From: Hyphomicrobiales bacterium
Lineage (GTDB): Bacteria > Pseudomonadota > Alphaproteobacteria > Rhizobiales > Rhizobiaceae
Reading direction: 5' to 3'
DNA: 64,000 nt
NCBI GenBank assembly: GCA_900471525.1
Contig: UCEZ01000031.1
Span: 164,259 to 228,258 of the forward strand
Shown here: piece by piece, positions 52,689 through 63,538 of the stretch
How positions within the stretch are numbered: position 1 is the stretch's first letter
Layout: each line of letters starts with the position of its first letter
Made by a program: the position numbers and the translations under genes
Notes under the pieces: model-generated
What the model was told of the DNA's origin: nothing
Databases searched by the model: none
What the model saw: the letters and a program-made list of their open reading frames with translations, nothing else

Positions 52689-55600
52689 TCATTTCCCCTC
52701 CCCGACATTCATCTGCGCCCGCTTGCCAGCGGGACCGAACCACGTCGCTTTGAGCCTTTCACGGAACGTCTGGATCAGCACATAGAGAACGGGGATGATC
52801 AGGATACCGACCAAGGTGCCGACCAGCAGACCACCAAAAATCGAAACACCGATTGCCTGTCGGCTGCCCGCCCCGGCCCCGGTCGCGAAAACCAGCGGGA
52901 GAACCCCGAGAACCGATGCCATGGCCGTCATGAAGACGGGACGAAAACGCTGAAACGTTGCCAGGCGGGCGGCCTCGATGATGTCCACGCCCGCCTCCCG
53001 TCGCTCCTTGGCAAATTCGACGATCAGAATGGCATTTTTCGCGGCAAGACCGATGAGAAGAACCAGTCCGATCTGGGCATAGACATTCAAATCCATACCG
53101 GCGATCAAAAGGCTGCAAAGGGCGCCGGCAGCAGCAGCGCATACGGAAAGTATGACCGCGACCGGGACCGACCAGCTTTCGTATTGGGCGACAAGGAACA
53201 GGTAGGTAAAGACGATCCCCATAATGAGCAGGATCGCGGTCTGCGCACCCGCCTGCCTCTCCTGCAAGGCGAGCCCGGTCCACTCAAAGCCGAAACCCGG
53301 CGGAAGTGTCTCTGCCGCAACTTTTTCCATCGCCACCAGCGCTTCCCCCGTGCTAACGCCCGGCGCCGACTGGCCGTTGATCGCGGCAGCGGGGAAAAGA
53401 TTGTATCGGTTGATGGAACTGGGGCCATAGACCGTGGAAATCGAGGCCACCGCCTGGATAGGCACAAGCACACCGTTTGAGGATCGCACTTTCAGGCGCT
53501 GAATATCCTCCACACGGGAGCGGAACTGGGTGTCATTCTGCAGCCTCACCTGAAAGACGCGGGAGGAGAGATTGAAATCGTCCACATAAGAGGAACCGAG
53601 TTGCGCCTGCGCAGCACTGAAAATCGCCGCTGGCGACACGCCGTAAAGCTCGGCCCGGTTCCGGTCGATATCCATGAACAATTGAGGTGAATCTGCTGAA
53701 AACGTGCTGAATACGCCGGCTAGATCCGGCGTCTGGTTGGCCTTGCCGATGACGGCACGCATGACCTGAGCCAGATCGTCCGGCTCCTGCCCTGCCCGCG
53801 CCTGCAATCGAAAATCGAAGCCGCCCGTGGTGCCGAGCCCCGGTATTGCCGGCGGATTGAATGCAACGACGGAAGCATTCGAAAACATGGAGAAATCGGC
53901 CCTCAGCTTCTGCAGGATGGCATCGACGCTCTCGGACGCTCCACGCTCGCTCCAGGGCTTCAGAGCCGCAATCACCATTCCGGCATTCGACCCGCCCCCT
54001 CCAATGAGGCTCATGCCCGATATGCCAATGACGTTGTCCACGCCGGGCGTGTTGCGCAGGATCGTCTGCACCTGCGCAACCGTCTGCTCCGTCCGTCCGA
54101 TTGCCGCAGCGTTCGGAAGTTGGACATTGGCAAAAAGGTGGCCCTGGTCTTCCGAGGGAATAAAACCAGTCGGCAGAACACGCACGAGCGCATAGGTCCC
54201 CGCAAAAATCCCGACGATGATCAGAATCGATGCGAGGACACGCGTCGATAGCGCGTTCAGCATTCGGATGTAGAAATCCCTGATCGCGCCCAGCCCATTG
54301 TTGAACGCCTGGAAAATCCTTGGTCTTTCCTTCGCAGGAGGCTTCAGTAGCATGGCGCAAAGTGCCGGACTGAGCGTCAGCGCATTGATGGTCGAAATAC
54401 TGATCGTCACCAAAATCGTGACGGCAAACTGCCGGTAAAGTTGCCCGGTTATGCCCGGCAGGAAGGACACGGGGACGAACAACGCGGCCAGCACAAGCGT
54501 CGTCGCGATGATCGGGCCGGTCACCTGCTGCATCGTCTTGATCGTGGCATCGGTAATCGAAAGCCCTTCGTCTTGCATGATGCGCTGCGCGTTCTCCGCA
54601 ACGATGATTGCATCATCCACGACAAGGCTGATGGCCAGAACCATCGCAAACAAGGTGATCGTGTTTGCTGAATAGCCAATGAAATACAGAACGGTAAAAC
54701 CGCCGATCAGGGAAACCGGGATCGTCAGGGTGGGCAGTATCGTTGCGCGCCAATCCTGAAGAAAGAGATAGACGACGGCGACCACCAGAACAAACGTGAT
54801 AGCGAGCGTGATGATGATCTCTTCAATCGTCGCCTCAAGAAAACTGGTGGTGTCAAAGACGACCGTATAGGCAATATCCTCCGGGAACTGTTGCTCCAGA
54901 CGCTGCAACTCGGCCTTGGCGGCTTGTGCGACAGACAGCGCATTCGCGTCAGCGGATTGATAAAGAACGATGGTTGCGCTTGGTCGCCCATTGAACGTCG
55001 AGACAGTGTCGTAGGATTGCGCTCCGAGCTCCACCCTGGCCACGTCCCGCAATCTGACGATCGCTCCATCGCTGTTCGTGCGGACAACAATATTGCCGAA
55101 TTCCAAGGGATCGCTCAGCCTACCCTTTGCAAGCACGGTCAATTGCATCTGTTGTCCGGTCGGCGTCGGCGGCGAGCCGATCTGACCTGCCGACGCCTGA
55201 GCATTCTGGGCTTGAACGGCAGCACTTAGATCCGCCGCGGTAACGCCAAGCGCCTCCATGCGATCGGGGTTCATCCATATCCGCATGCTGTAAGCCGGGC
55301 CGAAAACGCCGGCATCCCCAACGCCGGCGATCCGCGCCAATGCATCGCGGATATTGATGGAGGCATAGTTGCTGACGAAAAGCTCGTCCCGCGTCCCCTT
55401 CGGCGAGTAGATGGCTATCCCCATCAGCATGCTCGAGGATCGGCTGCGGACGGTTACGCCCGTTTGCGAAACGACAGCCGGCAGCCGCGGCGTTGCGGTC
55501 GCCACCCTGTTCTGAACATTGATCTGCGCGATCTCGGGATCGGTTCCGACAGCAAAGGTAACGGTCAGCGAATAGGTGCCGTTGTTCGTACTGGAGGAAG

Positions 55601-55841
55601 ACATGTAGAGCATGCCTTCGACACCGTTTACCTGCTCCTCGATGAGCGCGCCCACACTTTCCGCCATGACATTGGCGTTAGCGCCGGGATAGCTTGCCGA
55701 AACCTGTATCTCCGGAGGCGTTATCGGCGGAAATTGCGTAACCGGAATCTGCGTTATGGCCAGAGCACCGGCAATCACCATGACGATGGCGATCACCATC
55801 GCGAACCTCGGAAGCCGGATGAAGCTTCCGGGGCTCATCAT
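52689..55841 (-). CDS. RND efflux transporter, HAE-1 type
   Basis: 1050 residues, the usual AcrB/MexF length. It has twelve spans in two halves, each with a large periplasmic loop. The proton-relay Asp pair is in [15 protein letters not shown] and the partner Lys in [17 protein letters not shown]. The N-terminus [18 protein letters not shown] is typical. It exports hydrophobic or amphiphilic compounds with the adaptor encoded immediately upstream (4-base ATGA overlap). No outer-membrane factor gene follows, so a shared TolC is needed. The substrate is unknown. Confidence 0.93.
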   Translation of the reverse strand: MMSPGSFIRLPRFAMVIAIVMVIAGALAITQIPVTQFPPITPPEIQVSASYPGANANVMAESVGALIEEQVNGVEGMLYMSSSSTNNGTYSLTVTFAVGTDPEIAQINVQNRVATATPRLPAVVSQTGVTVRSRSSSMLMGIAIYSPKGTRDELFVSNYASINIRDALARIAGVGDAGVFGPAYSMRIWMNPDRMEALGVTAADLSAAVQAQNAQASAGQIGSPPTPTGQQMQLTVLAKGRLSDPLEFGNIVVRTNSDGAIVRLRDVARVELGAQSYDTVSTFNGRPSATIVLYQSADANALSVAQAAKAELQRLEQQFPEDIAYTVVFDTTSFLEATIEEIIITLAITFVLVVAVVYLFLQDWRATILPTLTIPVSLIGGFTVLYFIGYSANTITLFAMVLAISLVVDDAIIVAENAQRIMQDEGLSITDATIKTMQQVTGPIIATTLVLAALFVPVSFLPGITGQLYRQFAVTILVTISISTINALTLSPALCAMLLKPPAKERPRIFQAFNNGLGAIRDFYIRMLNALSTRVLASILIIVGIFAGTYALVRVLPTGFIPSEDQGHLFANVQLPNAAAIGRTEQTVAQVQTILRNTPGVDNVIGISGMSLIGGGGSNAGMVIAALKPWSERGASESVDAILQKLRADFSMFSNASVVAFNPPAIPGLGTTGGFDFRLQARAGQEPDDLAQVMRAVIGKANQTPDLAGVFSTFSADSPQLFMDIDRNRAELYGVSPAAIFSAAQAQLGSSYVDDFNLSSRVFQVRLQNDTQFRSRVEDIQRLKVRSSNGVLVPIQAVASISTVYGPSSINRYNLFPAAAINGQSAPGVSTGEALVAMEKVAAETLPPGFGFEWTGLALQERQAGAQTAILLIMGIVFTYLFLVAQYESWSVPVAVILSVCAAAAGALCSLLIAGMDLNVYAQIGLVLLIGLAAKNAILIVEFAKERREAGVDIIEAARLATFQRFRPVFMTAMASVLGVLPLVFATGAGAGSRQAIGVSIFGGLLVGTLVGILIIPVLYVLIQTFRERLKATWFGPAGKRAQMNVGEGK

Positions 55842-56980
55842 GGTGTTGATCCATTGCCTTCGGCGGCAGCCGGCACGACCTTCAGTGACATGCCCTCTGC
55901 AACGCTTTGCAGATTTCCGGTGATCAGTCGCTCGCCACCGACCAGTCCTTCCTCCACGATCCAGGAGCCGGCAAGCTCGTTTTCCGCCTTGATACGCCGC
56001 AACTCCGCGCGATCTCCGTCTCCGACGATGAGAACGAATTTCCCCTCCCGGTCCTGCTGCACAACCTCTTGCGGAACCACGGGCTTCATCAGAGGCGTTA
56101 TGTCGCCCACGACAACCGTCACGAACTGGTTTGGCACAAGCAACGCGTCCGGATTTGAAAACAGCGCACGCACCGCGAGCGTACCAGTCTGCATATCGAT
56201 CTGATTATCGAGGAATTCGATCTCGCCGGACTGTGCGTAGCTTTGCCCGTTGGACAAACGCAGAGTGGTCTTGAAGTGCTTCGCGAGTTCTTCTTTCGAA
56301 GCGCCTCCGGTCGCGGCCCGCAGGTCAAGGATAGAACGGTCGCTGACCGAAAAGACGACACGAATGGGGTCCATCTCAACCACGCGGGCAAGGACGGTCG
56401 TCGCATTACCCACAAAACTGCCAACGGAGACGTGCGATGCCCCTATCCGTCCCTCGATCGGGGAGGAAATGGTTGTGTAGCTGAGATTGAGTTGGGCCTG
56501 GCTCACCCTGACATCTGCAGACCGAAGATTGGCCCGCGCGGAATCGCGTGCGGCCTGGCTCTCCTCAAGTGCCGCCTGGGAAACACTGTTGCTGGCAAGT
56601 GACCGGTTCCGGGTAAGGCGTCGTTCGGCGTCATCAAGGCTTGCCTGTGCCGCATCGCGTGCCGCTTCCGCATCCTCCAGGGCAAGCTGGTATCCTTGCC
56701 TTTCAATCGTATACAGGGGCTGATTTCTTGCTACGAACTGCCCCTCTTGAAACGATCGTTGTTCTATAAATCCCTGCACTCTCGCAAGAAGATCCACGGA
56801 ATTCGCGGCTTCTACCCGGCCCACGAATTCATGCTGTGGCGAGACATCCACCAGCTTTGCTGTAACGGCTTCAACACTCTGTAACGTTTGCGCCTGCGAT
56901 GCAGTGGAGCCAGCATTTCCCAACAAGGCCAACCACAGTGAGGTCAACAACGGAACAATGAAAAGGTCCGGTTTGCGCAT
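55838..56980 (-). CDS. RND periplasmic adaptor (membrane fusion protein)
   Basis: 380 residues from the ATG at 56980 ([21 protein letters not shown]); the longer reading has no support. The signal sequence is cleaved near STASQA, with no lipobox Cys. The lipoyl halves are [20 protein letters not shown] and [16 protein letters not shown], around a coiled-coil rich in Ala, Arg and Glu (residues 85-150). Beta-barrel and membrane-proximal parts follow. It pairs with the overlapping RND gene. A dyad at 57082-57107 lies about 100 bases upstream. Confidence 0.9.
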   Translation of the reverse strand: MRKPDLFIVPLLTSLWLALLGNAGSTASQAQTLQSVEAVTAKLVDVSPQHEFVGRVEAANSVDLLARVQGFIEQRSFQEGQFVARNQPLYTIERQGYQLALEDAEAARDAAQASLDDAERRLTRNRSLASNSVSQAALEESQAARDSARANLRSADVRVSQAQLNLSYTTISSPIEGRIGASHVSVGSFVGNATTVLARVVEMDPIRVVFSVSDRSILDLRAATGGASKEELAKHFKTTLRLSNGQSYAQSGEIEFLDNQIDMQTGTLAVRALFSNPDALLVPNQFVTVVVGDITPLMKPVVPQEVVQQDREGKFVLIVGDGDRAELRRIKAENELAGSWIVEEGLVGGERLITGNLQSVAEGMSLKVVPAAAEGNGSTP

Positions 56981-57081
56981 TGGTAACTCGCACTCAATCA
57001 CAGGAGTTGGCAGATGAACTGCCGACAATCGATCTTGGCTTAGGAGTCTTTGCGGGAAACCCGCATCATGCACATTAAAAA

Positions 57082-57107
57082 GTCTCAAAGATGAACGTCT
57101 TCGAGAC
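57082..57107. promoter_or_regulatory. dyad upstream of the RND operon
   Basis: GTCTC and AAGA on the left pair with TCTT and GAGAC on the right (nine pairs, one mismatch, 6-base loop). It lies about 100 bases upstream of the adaptor start and 105 bases before the YqhA-type gene stop. It may be an operator for an unlinked repressor or a terminator stem for the YqhA gene; there is no T-run. Confidence 0.4.
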
Positions 57108-57212
57108 ACATATCTTCACAACCAGAACTATCGAATACCACTTTGTCGTGCTGAACGATAGTCAGAAAATCAAGGTGAAGTCGTCAAGAATATTAAATTA
57201 TTCTAAAATACA

Positions 57213-57728
57213 TTACGGCGGACTGCTATCATCCCCGGTTGCTTTTGATTGATGCGATGTCTCGTGCGCGGAGGTCGTCGCGATAATTTTCATCGCCGCA
57301 GCAAGCAGCAGAATGGAAACCGGCAACACCAACGCATTCCAATCAGGCATGTCTTCCAGTTCCGCCACAAGCGTCACGAAATGCACGACCAGATAAAGAA
57401 TGATCATCTGAAAGAAGAGGTTCTTGAGTTCCGCAACATCCTCTATGACCATCCAGCGTGGGAGTTGCGCTCTCCATGGCGATGCATGGCTGATGACGAA
57501 ACCCACCGTAATCGCGCATCCGAAGATTACGAGAACGATGGCGAAAAGCAATTTGTCGACGCCTTGCAAGACGGCCGCGATAATTGCCTGGTCGGGATTT
57601 GTCCGAATTTGAATGAAGGCGCTCGCAATTGCCAACAAACCTTCCCAGAACATGAGAAAAGAAGCTGCAATCACGCCGACTGAGGCAAGCCCCATGACAT
57701 ATCGAAGGCTAAGCAAGAATGACAGCAT
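57213..57728 (-). CDS. YqhA family (UPF0114) membrane protein
   Basis: 171 residues, three to four membrane spans: YVMGLASVGVIAASFLMFWEG, LLFAIVLVIFGCAITVGFVI, then LKNLFFQMIILYLVVHFVTLV and NALVLPVSILLLAAAMKII. The family pattern VLQGVDKLLFAIVLVIFGCA and VAELKNLFFQMI is clear. The biochemical role is unknown; homologues often sit near stress genes. The 296 bases to the right hold no clear gene. Confidence 0.85.
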   Translation of the reverse strand: MLSFLLSLRYVMGLASVGVIAASFLMFWEGLLAIASAFIQIRTNPDQAIIAAVLQGVDKLLFAIVLVIFGCAITVGFVISHASPWRAQLPRWMVIEDVAELKNLFFQMIILYLVVHFVTLVAELEDMPDWNALVLPVSILLLAAAMKIIATTSAHETSHQSKATGDDSSPP

Positions 57729-58024
57729 TGCCTTATCTCCACGTCAGTGCCGGGGAACGCATCGGATCACCAGCTTCCACACCTTCGTTTCGGATATCCC
57801 CGCCGTATCGGGAGAGAACCGAACTCGGATCTCGGATGCCGTCGGAATCGGCGAGGGACATCCCTCCCTAAAATGTCACCTTCCAGCTCTGACAACAACA
57901 TTCTGAGCCTATCGCAGCGTGTTAGTCTAAGTTTATTGGGTTCAAGGTCTTGTGGGGATATCGCCTATTGTGCATCGGGTGCACCATAAGGACAAATTGC
58001 TTGCCGTGAAGTTCTGAAGTTTCC

Positions 58025-58498
58025 ATGTCTGATGAATCGCCCTTGCGACTCTTGCAGGAAGCCAGCTTCGAAACCCATGCTGTTATCCGGGATGAGATCG
58101 TCGCACTCTTTGACCGCTATGGGAAGAACACCCCCGCCATTACTCCGACGCTAAAGAAGCTCTTCGCTTATCTTGCATCGCGCAATCAAGCGATCTCCTT
58201 TCTCGTGAGCTGGGGGTACTCCTGGGACGCCGAGATTGTCTTGAGATTGTTTTATGAAACTGCCGCCAAAATCTTGTTCGTGTGCTATGCGGAAGACCAA
58301 GAAAAGCCTGCACTCATTGACGAATTTTGGAACAAACTCGGTTCGATCAATGACCGGCGAAGAGCGAGAAAAGCAGAGTTTTCAGCACAAACGATGGCGG
58401 TGCAGCTGGCGTTCCTGCATCTTGTTGCGGTCGGAGCTCGGTCACTAACCTTCGATAAGAGGCTGAAAACAAGGCGCTCTCGCAATCACATTATTTAG
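58025..58498 (+). CDS. hypothetical protein, possibly truncated
   Basis: 157 residues starting MSDESPLRLLQEASFETHAV. A helical body with LASRNQAISFLVSWGYSWDAEIV and YETAAKILFVCYAE resembles DUF5677-type proteins, which are usually longer. The end (FDKRLKTRRSRNHII) looks unlike a natural C-terminus, so a frame change near 58450 may have cut it. No strong ribosome site is visible. It stands alone before the small gene at 58589. Function unknown. Confidence 0.4.
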   Translation: MSDESPLRLLQEASFETHAVIRDEIVALFDRYGKNTPAITPTLKKLFAYLASRNQAISFLVSWGYSWDAEIVLRLFYETAAKILFVCYAEDQEKPALIDEFWNKLGSINDRRRARKAEFSAQTMAVQLAFLHLVAVGARSLTFDKRLKTRRSRNHII

Positions 58499-58588
58499 AA
58501 TTTCTAACAAGGATCGCAACGGCGATTGGATTGTCACCCCGCTGGTTGCCGTAAATACTAGCTGCCAATCAATGATAAGGAGCGGGAA

Positions 58589-58861
58589 ATGGCTCGTAGG
58601 GACGCGTGGTATGTCGCCGATTGGAGCAGCAAAGCTGGCCCAAAAGTAGGGCCTGATCTGCTTGCGGGGAATGCCAAAAAATCTGCGCCGGCCGAAGAAA
58701 AAGACGTTCGGCTGCCGCGGCAGTCAACGGGGGGAATGGAGAACAAGCTCCCGCCAGGCGCTAACCTGCGGGGAGACGAACGCCTTGTGCACATGGCCAT
58801 AGGAGTCGATCACGTGACTGTCGATCCGCAAGCCGATTGCTTGCCGCAGGCTGACGAGTAA
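58589..58861 (+). CDS. small hypothetical protein
   Basis: 90 residues with a good AAGGAG six bases before the ATG. It is hydrophilic, with no membrane span. It begins MARRDAWYVADWSSKAGPKVG and has a proline/glycine-rich middle (GGMENKLPPGANLRGDERLV). It ends 13 bases before the reductase start, so it may be the first gene of that operon. I recognise no family. The ribosome site and position support it more than the sequence does. Confidence 0.5.
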   Translation: MARRDAWYVADWSSKAGPKVGPDLLAGNAKKSAPAEEKDVRLPRQSTGGMENKLPPGANLRGDERLVHMAIGVDHVTVDPQADCLPQADE

Positions 58862-58874
58862 GGAATTGCAAGAT

Positions 58875-59984
58875 ATGTCGAATGTCGTGACGTCGCGGTT
58901 CCGCGCCTTTACAGTGGTGGGCAAGATACGTGAGAGCTCAACGATCACGTCTTTTCATCTCAGGCCCCTCGACAGAAAAGACTGGCGGCCCTTTGAAACA
59001 GGCCAGTTCCTGACGATACAGGTTCCGACCGCTTCCAGCAGCGGATTCGTCCTTCGAAACTATACAATTTCCTCATCGCCAAGCGACGAGGGCGTTTACC
59101 GGATAACCGTAAAGCGTGAAGCGTCACCATCGCCGGACATTCCAGGCGGGCTGAGTTCCTGTTGGTTGCATGATTGTGTTGAAGAAGGCTCGATCGTCGA
59201 CATCGACGGACCCCGTGGCAGTTTCAAGCTCGACAAGGCGAGCAAGCGACCGGTTGTCCTGCTGTCGGGCGGCGTCGGCCTCACGCCAACTGTTTCGATG
59301 CTTAAAGTGCTCGCCGAACAGCGCGATCGTCTCGTGTGGTTCGTCCACGCCTGCGACAACGGGGAGGTCCACGCGCTTCAACGAGAGGTCGATGCGCTTA
59401 GTGCGGGCAGACCAGGCATCCAGGTGCACTATTGCTACAGGGTTCCCACCGCCGAGGACACGCAACGCGCAAGCTTTCATTCGACGGGGTTCATTTCCCG
59501 CGAGACCATTCAGAAGCTCTTGCCGCTCGATAACTACGAAGTCTACATGTGCGGCCCCCCACCGTTCATGCAGGCCATGTATGACTTGTTGACGAGCCTC
59601 GGCATCGACAAGGAAAACATTGCATATGAGTTCTTTGGGCCTGCTAGCCTCCTTTCCGAAGGGGAACAGCGTCGTGCTTCTGACGACGTTGGGGCGATTG
59701 GGAAGCCAGCCTCCGTTCAATCCGAGGACGGAATTCACATCATTCTCAACAAATCCGATCATGACTTCGTCTGGGATGGCTCTTCGGAATCGATATTGAG
59801 TTTCCTTGAGGCGCGCGGCGTCGAGCCCGCGTTTTCCTGCCGAGCCGGCGTCTGCGGAAGCTGCATTCAGGATCTGGTTTCGGGAGACGTCGAATATCTC
59901 GAGGAGCCCCTCGAGGATGTGCCGGCTGGCAAAGTGCTTCTTTGCTGTTCCCGCCCGACGACATCTGTCGTCCTCGACCTTTGA
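58875..59984 (+). CDS. FNR-type reductase with C-terminal [2Fe-2S] ferredoxin domain
   Basis: 369 residues. The FAD part has RNYTISSSPSDEGVYRITVKRE. The nucleotide part has VVLLSGGVGLTPTVSML and YMCGPPPFMQAMYDLL. The ferredoxin end carries CRAGVCGSC and a fourth Cys in LLCCSRP. This layout occurs in reductase components that feed Rieske oxygenases such as the glycine betaine (GbcB), carnitine (CntB) and stachydrine demethylases. No oxygenase is encoded nearby, so its partner is elsewhere or lost. It is the first clear gene of a three-gene operon. Confidence 0.85.
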   Translation: MSNVVTSRFRAFTVVGKIRESSTITSFHLRPLDRKDWRPFETGQFLTIQVPTASSSGFVLRNYTISSSPSDEGVYRITVKREASPSPDIPGGLSSCWLHDCVEEGSIVDIDGPRGSFKLDKASKRPVVLLSGGVGLTPTVSMLKVLAEQRDRLVWFVHACDNGEVHALQREVDALSAGRPGIQVHYCYRVPTAEDTQRASFHSTGFISRETIQKLLPLDNYEVYMCGPPPFMQAMYDLLTSLGIDKENIAYEFFGPASLLSEGEQRRASDDVGAIGKPASVQSEDGIHIILNKSDHDFVWDGSSESILSFLEARGVEPAFSCRAGVCGSCIQDLVSGDVEYLEEPLEDVPAGKVLLCCSRPTTSVVLDL

Positions 59985-60033
59985 TGTGGTCGATCAATCC
60001 TTCCGAAACCCGTTTCCGAAAAGGCAGGCAACT

Positions 60034-61167
60034 ATGGGTGATCCTTCAAATACCCTCCCACGGCTCAACCCTCACATCGCCGCACTTCCTTTATACAACG
60101 CGGGAATGAACATCGCGGTTGCGCGCAGGGTTAGTGGCATTGACGACATCGCCGCTTTGGCGAGCAACGAGAACCCCTATGGGTGTTCGCCAGCAGTAAA
60201 ATCTGTCTTGGCGCAACTCGACCCGTCCCGCTACGCCGATCCGGCATGCGTGACATTGCGGGCAGCGCTTGGCCGTAAACTTGACACGGCCCCAGAACGC
60301 ATCGTGGTCGGCAACGGCTCAGAGGAGATGATCGCGGCGGTGTGCAGAGCCGTTCTGCGCCCGTTTGCCACTGTTGTCACGCTAGTACCCGGTTTTGGTC
60401 TGCACGAGATTGAATCGCAAGCCAACGGAGCGAAGGTCGTCAAAGTCGGAATGACGAAAGATCTTGCGTTCGATGTCGATGCCATAATCCAGGCGCTGCG
60501 CAAAAAGCCTGCAATCCTTTTCCTTTCGTCACCGTCCAATCCGGTCGGCCCCGCCGTTGACAGTGAGGCTCTCTCGCGGATCATCGCTGCCGTACCGAAA
60601 GAAACACTGCTTTTGCTGGACGAAGCATATTTCGAGTTTTCTGACGAGACGACGCCGGATGGCCTAAAGGCATTGGCCGACGCTGACATCTCCTATGTCG
60701 TCCTTCGGACGTTTTCTAAGGCATATGGCCTCGCTGGACTGCGCGTCGGTTACGCTGTGACGTCGGATGAGCGCCTGGCGCGGGCAATTTCATCGGCGAA
60801 AACCCCATTCAATGTGAACGGCGCGGCACAGCTTGCCGCGGTAGCCGCCCTGCAGGACGAGACCTGGATGCGCCAAGCCGTCACCGCGATGAAGGCGGAG
60901 CGTGATCGCATGGCTGGGCGCGTTGCCGCGCTCGGCATGTTTGCTCCCAAATCTCAAACCAACTTTCTGTTTCTCGATATTGGTTCGGACAGTATGAGCG
61001 CTTTCGATCATTTCCTGTCAGCCGGCATCATTGTGAAACCATGGAAAGAGAATGGGTTCGAATCCTTCATCCGCGTCACTGTTGGTCTTCCATCTGACAA
61101 CGATCGCTTTCTTGACGCCTTGGCCCGGTTCAAAGGCGATGCTTCCGCTGTGAGCGTCGGGCTATGA
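60034..61167 (+). CDS. HisC-like pyridoxal-phosphate aminotransferase
   Basis: 377 residues from the ATG at 60034; in-frame codons further upstream lie in the reductase gene. Family marks are LASNENPYGCSP near residue 43, GNGSEEMIAAVCRA, SSPSNPVGP, DEAYFEF, and the PLP lysine in LRTFSKAYGLAGLRVGYAV. It looks like a histidinol-phosphate aminotransferase paralogue. The context (reductase and FAD dehydrogenase, no his genes) suggests a catabolic or aromatic amino-acid role. The stop overlaps the next gene by 4 bases. Confidence 0.87.
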   Translation: MGDPSNTLPRLNPHIAALPLYNAGMNIAVARRVSGIDDIAALASNENPYGCSPAVKSVLAQLDPSRYADPACVTLRAALGRKLDTAPERIVVGNGSEEMIAAVCRAVLRPFATVVTLVPGFGLHEIESQANGAKVVKVGMTKDLAFDVDAIIQALRKKPAILFLSSPSNPVGPAVDSEALSRIIAAVPKETLLLLDEAYFEFSDETTPDGLKALADADISYVVLRTFSKAYGLAGLRVGYAVTSDERLARAISSAKTPFNVNGAAQLAAVAALQDETWMRQAVTAMKAERDRMAGRVAALGMFAPKSQTNFLFLDIGSDSMSAFDHFLSAGIIVKPWKENGFESFIRVTVGLPSDNDRFLDALARFKGDASAVSVGL

Positions 61168-62603
61168 GCGGTCCGATCGCTGGTCCCTCGGTCCATGGCC
61201 TGTCGCCAGTGTTCCTCGATAGGATTCGTGCAATCGTCGGCGAGAAAAATCTGAAGGAAAATGCTGCGATCGCGAATCTTGACTATGGTGTTACGGCAGA
61301 CAACCTTGGTGCGACCGCTGTCGCCCTGCCCGGCTCGACCGCCGAGGTCTCCGCAATTGTGACAGCTGCAGCTGCGCGTGGCGTCCCGATCGTGACACAC
61401 GGTGGCCGCAGCGGGCTTGTTGGCGGTGGCATCTCCTCCCCAGGCGACCTTGTCGTTTCGACTGCGCGCATGAACCGCATCCTCAGGCTCTGTCCTATTG
61501 AACGCGTCGCCGTCGTCGAGGCTGGCGTGACGTTGCAATCATTGCAGACCGCTGCCGCGGAACATCGCTTGGAACCTGGGATCGATCTTCCGTCACGCGG
61601 CTCTGCCACAATTGGAGGCATGGTCTCAACCAATGCCGGCGGCATCTCCGCATTCCGCCACGGCGTCATGCGCCATCGGGTCCTCGGGATGGAAATTGTT
61701 CTGCCCGACGGCTCCGTCTATTCTGACCTGACGCGTGTGGCAAAGAACTCGGCCGGGTATGACCTGAAGCACCTCTTTATTGGCGCGGAAGGAACGCTTG
61801 GCGTTGTGACGCGTATCGTCGTGAAATTGGAGCCGCGTCCAGCGGCCACCGCGACCGTGCTGTTCGGTCTGCCATCGGTAGGTGCGGCGCTCGAAACGAC
61901 GCGGTTGGGCTTCGACGTCAGGTCAGGGCATTTGCGCGCGGCCGAAGCAATCTGGAATTCCTTCTTCCGTCTGACTGCTGAATACCATCAGTGGTCGGCC
62001 ACGGACTACGATGCCAATCATCCGATCAATCTTTTGATTTCACTTGCTGGCAGCGATTCAGACCAGCTCCAGTCAGAGCTTGAGAGAATGTACGAGCACG
62101 TGGCTGAAGCGTATCCCGAGATTTCCGCCGTCGTCGCAACCTCGGGCGCTCAGGAGTCGGAGCTTTGGCGGCTGCGGGAAGACACCGATCTGATCTATCG
62201 CAGGCATCTGGCTGCCCCCTCCTATGACGTGTCGGTACCGCTGTTGGAGATTGACGATTACGTAGCGCGGTGCACCAGGGAGTTAAGATCTATCGATCCC
62301 GATCTGGATCCGTATCTCTTTGGCCATCTCGCCGATGGAAATCTGCACATCGTGCTAAATGCGGCGGGTGCGGACATGACGCCGGAAAAGACAGCCGCCG
62401 TTGAAGCGGTGCTTTACCATGACATCGTCTGGAAAGGCGGCTCTTTCTCTGCCGAACATGGGATCGGCAGCAAAAGAGTTCATTCGCTTAGCGAGATGGC
62501 AGACCCAGGAAAACTGGAGCTGATGAAGCAAATCAAGAAAACACTGGATCCGGACGCCATCCTCAACCCGGAAAAGGTGATTGCAACCACCCCAGCCCCC
62601 TAA
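61164..62603 (+). CDS. FAD-linked 2-hydroxyacid dehydrogenase (GlcD/D-lactate type)
   Basis: 479 residues, coupled to the aminotransferase gene (ATGA). FAD-binding VAO-type domain: VTHGGRSGLVGGGISSPGDLVVSTARMNRI, then GSATIGGMVSTNAGG and HLFIGAEGTLGVVTRIVV. The C-terminal cap has LFGHLADGNLHIVLN and the conserved AEHGIGSKRV. Such enzymes oxidise D-2-hydroxyacids to 2-oxoacids. Paired with an aminotransferase, it could connect a D-hydroxyacid to an amino acid through its oxoacid. The substrate is not determined. Confidence 0.86.
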   Translation: MSGPIAGPSVHGLSPVFLDRIRAIVGEKNLKENAAIANLDYGVTADNLGATAVALPGSTAEVSAIVTAAAARGVPIVTHGGRSGLVGGGISSPGDLVVSTARMNRILRLCPIERVAVVEAGVTLQSLQTAAAEHRLEPGIDLPSRGSATIGGMVSTNAGGISAFRHGVMRHRVLGMEIVLPDGSVYSDLTRVAKNSAGYDLKHLFIGAEGTLGVVTRIVVKLEPRPAATATVLFGLPSVGAALETTRLGFDVRSGHLRAAEAIWNSFFRLTAEYHQWSATDYDANHPINLLISLAGSDSDQLQSELERMYEHVAEAYPEISAVVATSGAQESELWRLREDTDLIYRRHLAAPSYDVSVPLLEIDDYVARCTRELRSIDPDLDPYLFGHLADGNLHIVLNAAGADMTPEKTAAVEAVLYHDIVWKGGSFSAEHGIGSKRVHSLSEMADPGKLELMKQIKKTLDPDAILNPEKVIATTPAP

Positions 62604-62843
62604 GGCGAACGAAGAAACCCACAACTGCACCCGAGAAGACGTCGGCTCCTGCAAAACGGAAGTTAACGCAGATATCATCGTATGCGTTTCGCAAACTCAA
62701 TGTCTTCACGAACGGCCAACTTGCCGAAGATTGACGATTCGCTTCGGGAGTCAGCGAACCTCCACTCGTCATCATGCCTTCGAGTGGGTTTGTCGAGTGA
62801 CGGTCTGATTTGGGACTGACGACCAACCCGATGCCGCAACAGC

Positions 62844-62863
62844 AAAAAGGCCGTGCCCCGGCC
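62844..62863 (-). terminator. intrinsic terminator after gfa
   Basis: On the minus strand GGCCG-GGGCA-CGGCC is followed by TTTTT, a compact intrinsic terminator, 50 bases after the gfa stop. The 310-base gap between this gene and the convergent FAD dehydrogenase gene holds nothing else I can support. Confidence 0.75.
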
Positions 62864-62913
62864 CGATGTGGAAGCGCGGCCTCGTCAGGCGGCATGACGA
62901 CTGCCCAGTGTGA

Positions 62914-63489
62914 TCAATCAGTCAAAAGGCCGGACCTTTTTGCCTGCCACGTTGCGACGACATCCATAAGCGCCGGCGACAGGCAGTCGTAGGGTTCAAG
63001 TCCAAGATCCTTCAGACGCGTCCGGATAGCCGCCATCTGCGATGGCGCGGTTCCGGATTCGATGATTGACGAAACGAACGCCGCAAACGTCGGTTCCGGC
63101 CAGTCGCCTTCCTGAAAGCGCTCGGGGTGGATGAAGTCGAGGCCCTGGAAGGCGTGGTCGCGCTCGACCGGGCCGTACATGTGCACGCCGCAGACGCTGC
63201 AGGCATGACGCCTGATCAGCGCGCTCGAATCAACGATTTCCAGCTTGTCGCCGTTTTCAAGGACCTCGATGTTTTCGTGCGCTGTGACCGCGACGACCGA
63301 AAAGTTCGCACCCTGTGGCTTCCAGCATTTGGTGCATCCGCAGGCATGGTTATGACCAACCCCGCCTTTGACAGCGACCTTGACGGGGCGTTCAGTGCAG
63401 GCGCACACCAACGTCCCCCCGGTGAACGACGCGTTTCCCCTTTTCACTCCGCTGTCGAGCAGCGGATGTATCGATGGTTGATTGGACAT
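62914..63489 (-). CDS. gfa: S-(hydroxymethyl)glutathione synthase (Gfa)
   Basis: 191 residues, normal length. Zinc-binding Cys sets are in [24 protein letters not shown] and [14 protein letters not shown]. The core text [16 protein letters not shown] (here [14 protein letters not shown]) and [12 protein letters not shown] are family features. Gfa speeds the joining of formaldehyde to glutathione. It lies 49 bases after the class III alcohol dehydrogenase gene on the same strand, forming the usual formaldehyde detoxification pair. A terminator follows. Confidence 0.93.
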   Translation of the reverse strand: MSNQPSIHPLLDSGVKRGNASFTGGTLVCACTERPVKVAVKGGVGHNHACGCTKCWKPQGANFSVVAVTAHENIEVLENGDKLEIVDSSALIRRHACSVCGVHMYGPVERDHAFQGLDFIHPERFQEGDWPEPTFAAFVSSIIESGTAPSQMAAIRTRLKDLGLEPYDCLSPALMDVVATWQAKRSGLLTD

Positions 63490-63538
63490 AGCAGTTCTCC
63501 TCCATGTTGAAATCGTGGCTCGCAGAAAGAGCCAATGC

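Noticed and set aside
57729..58024. Gap searched for promoter motifs or a small RNA
   Set aside because: No convincing hairpin with T-run, no anaerobic TTGAT-N4-ATCAA box and no coding signal was seen.
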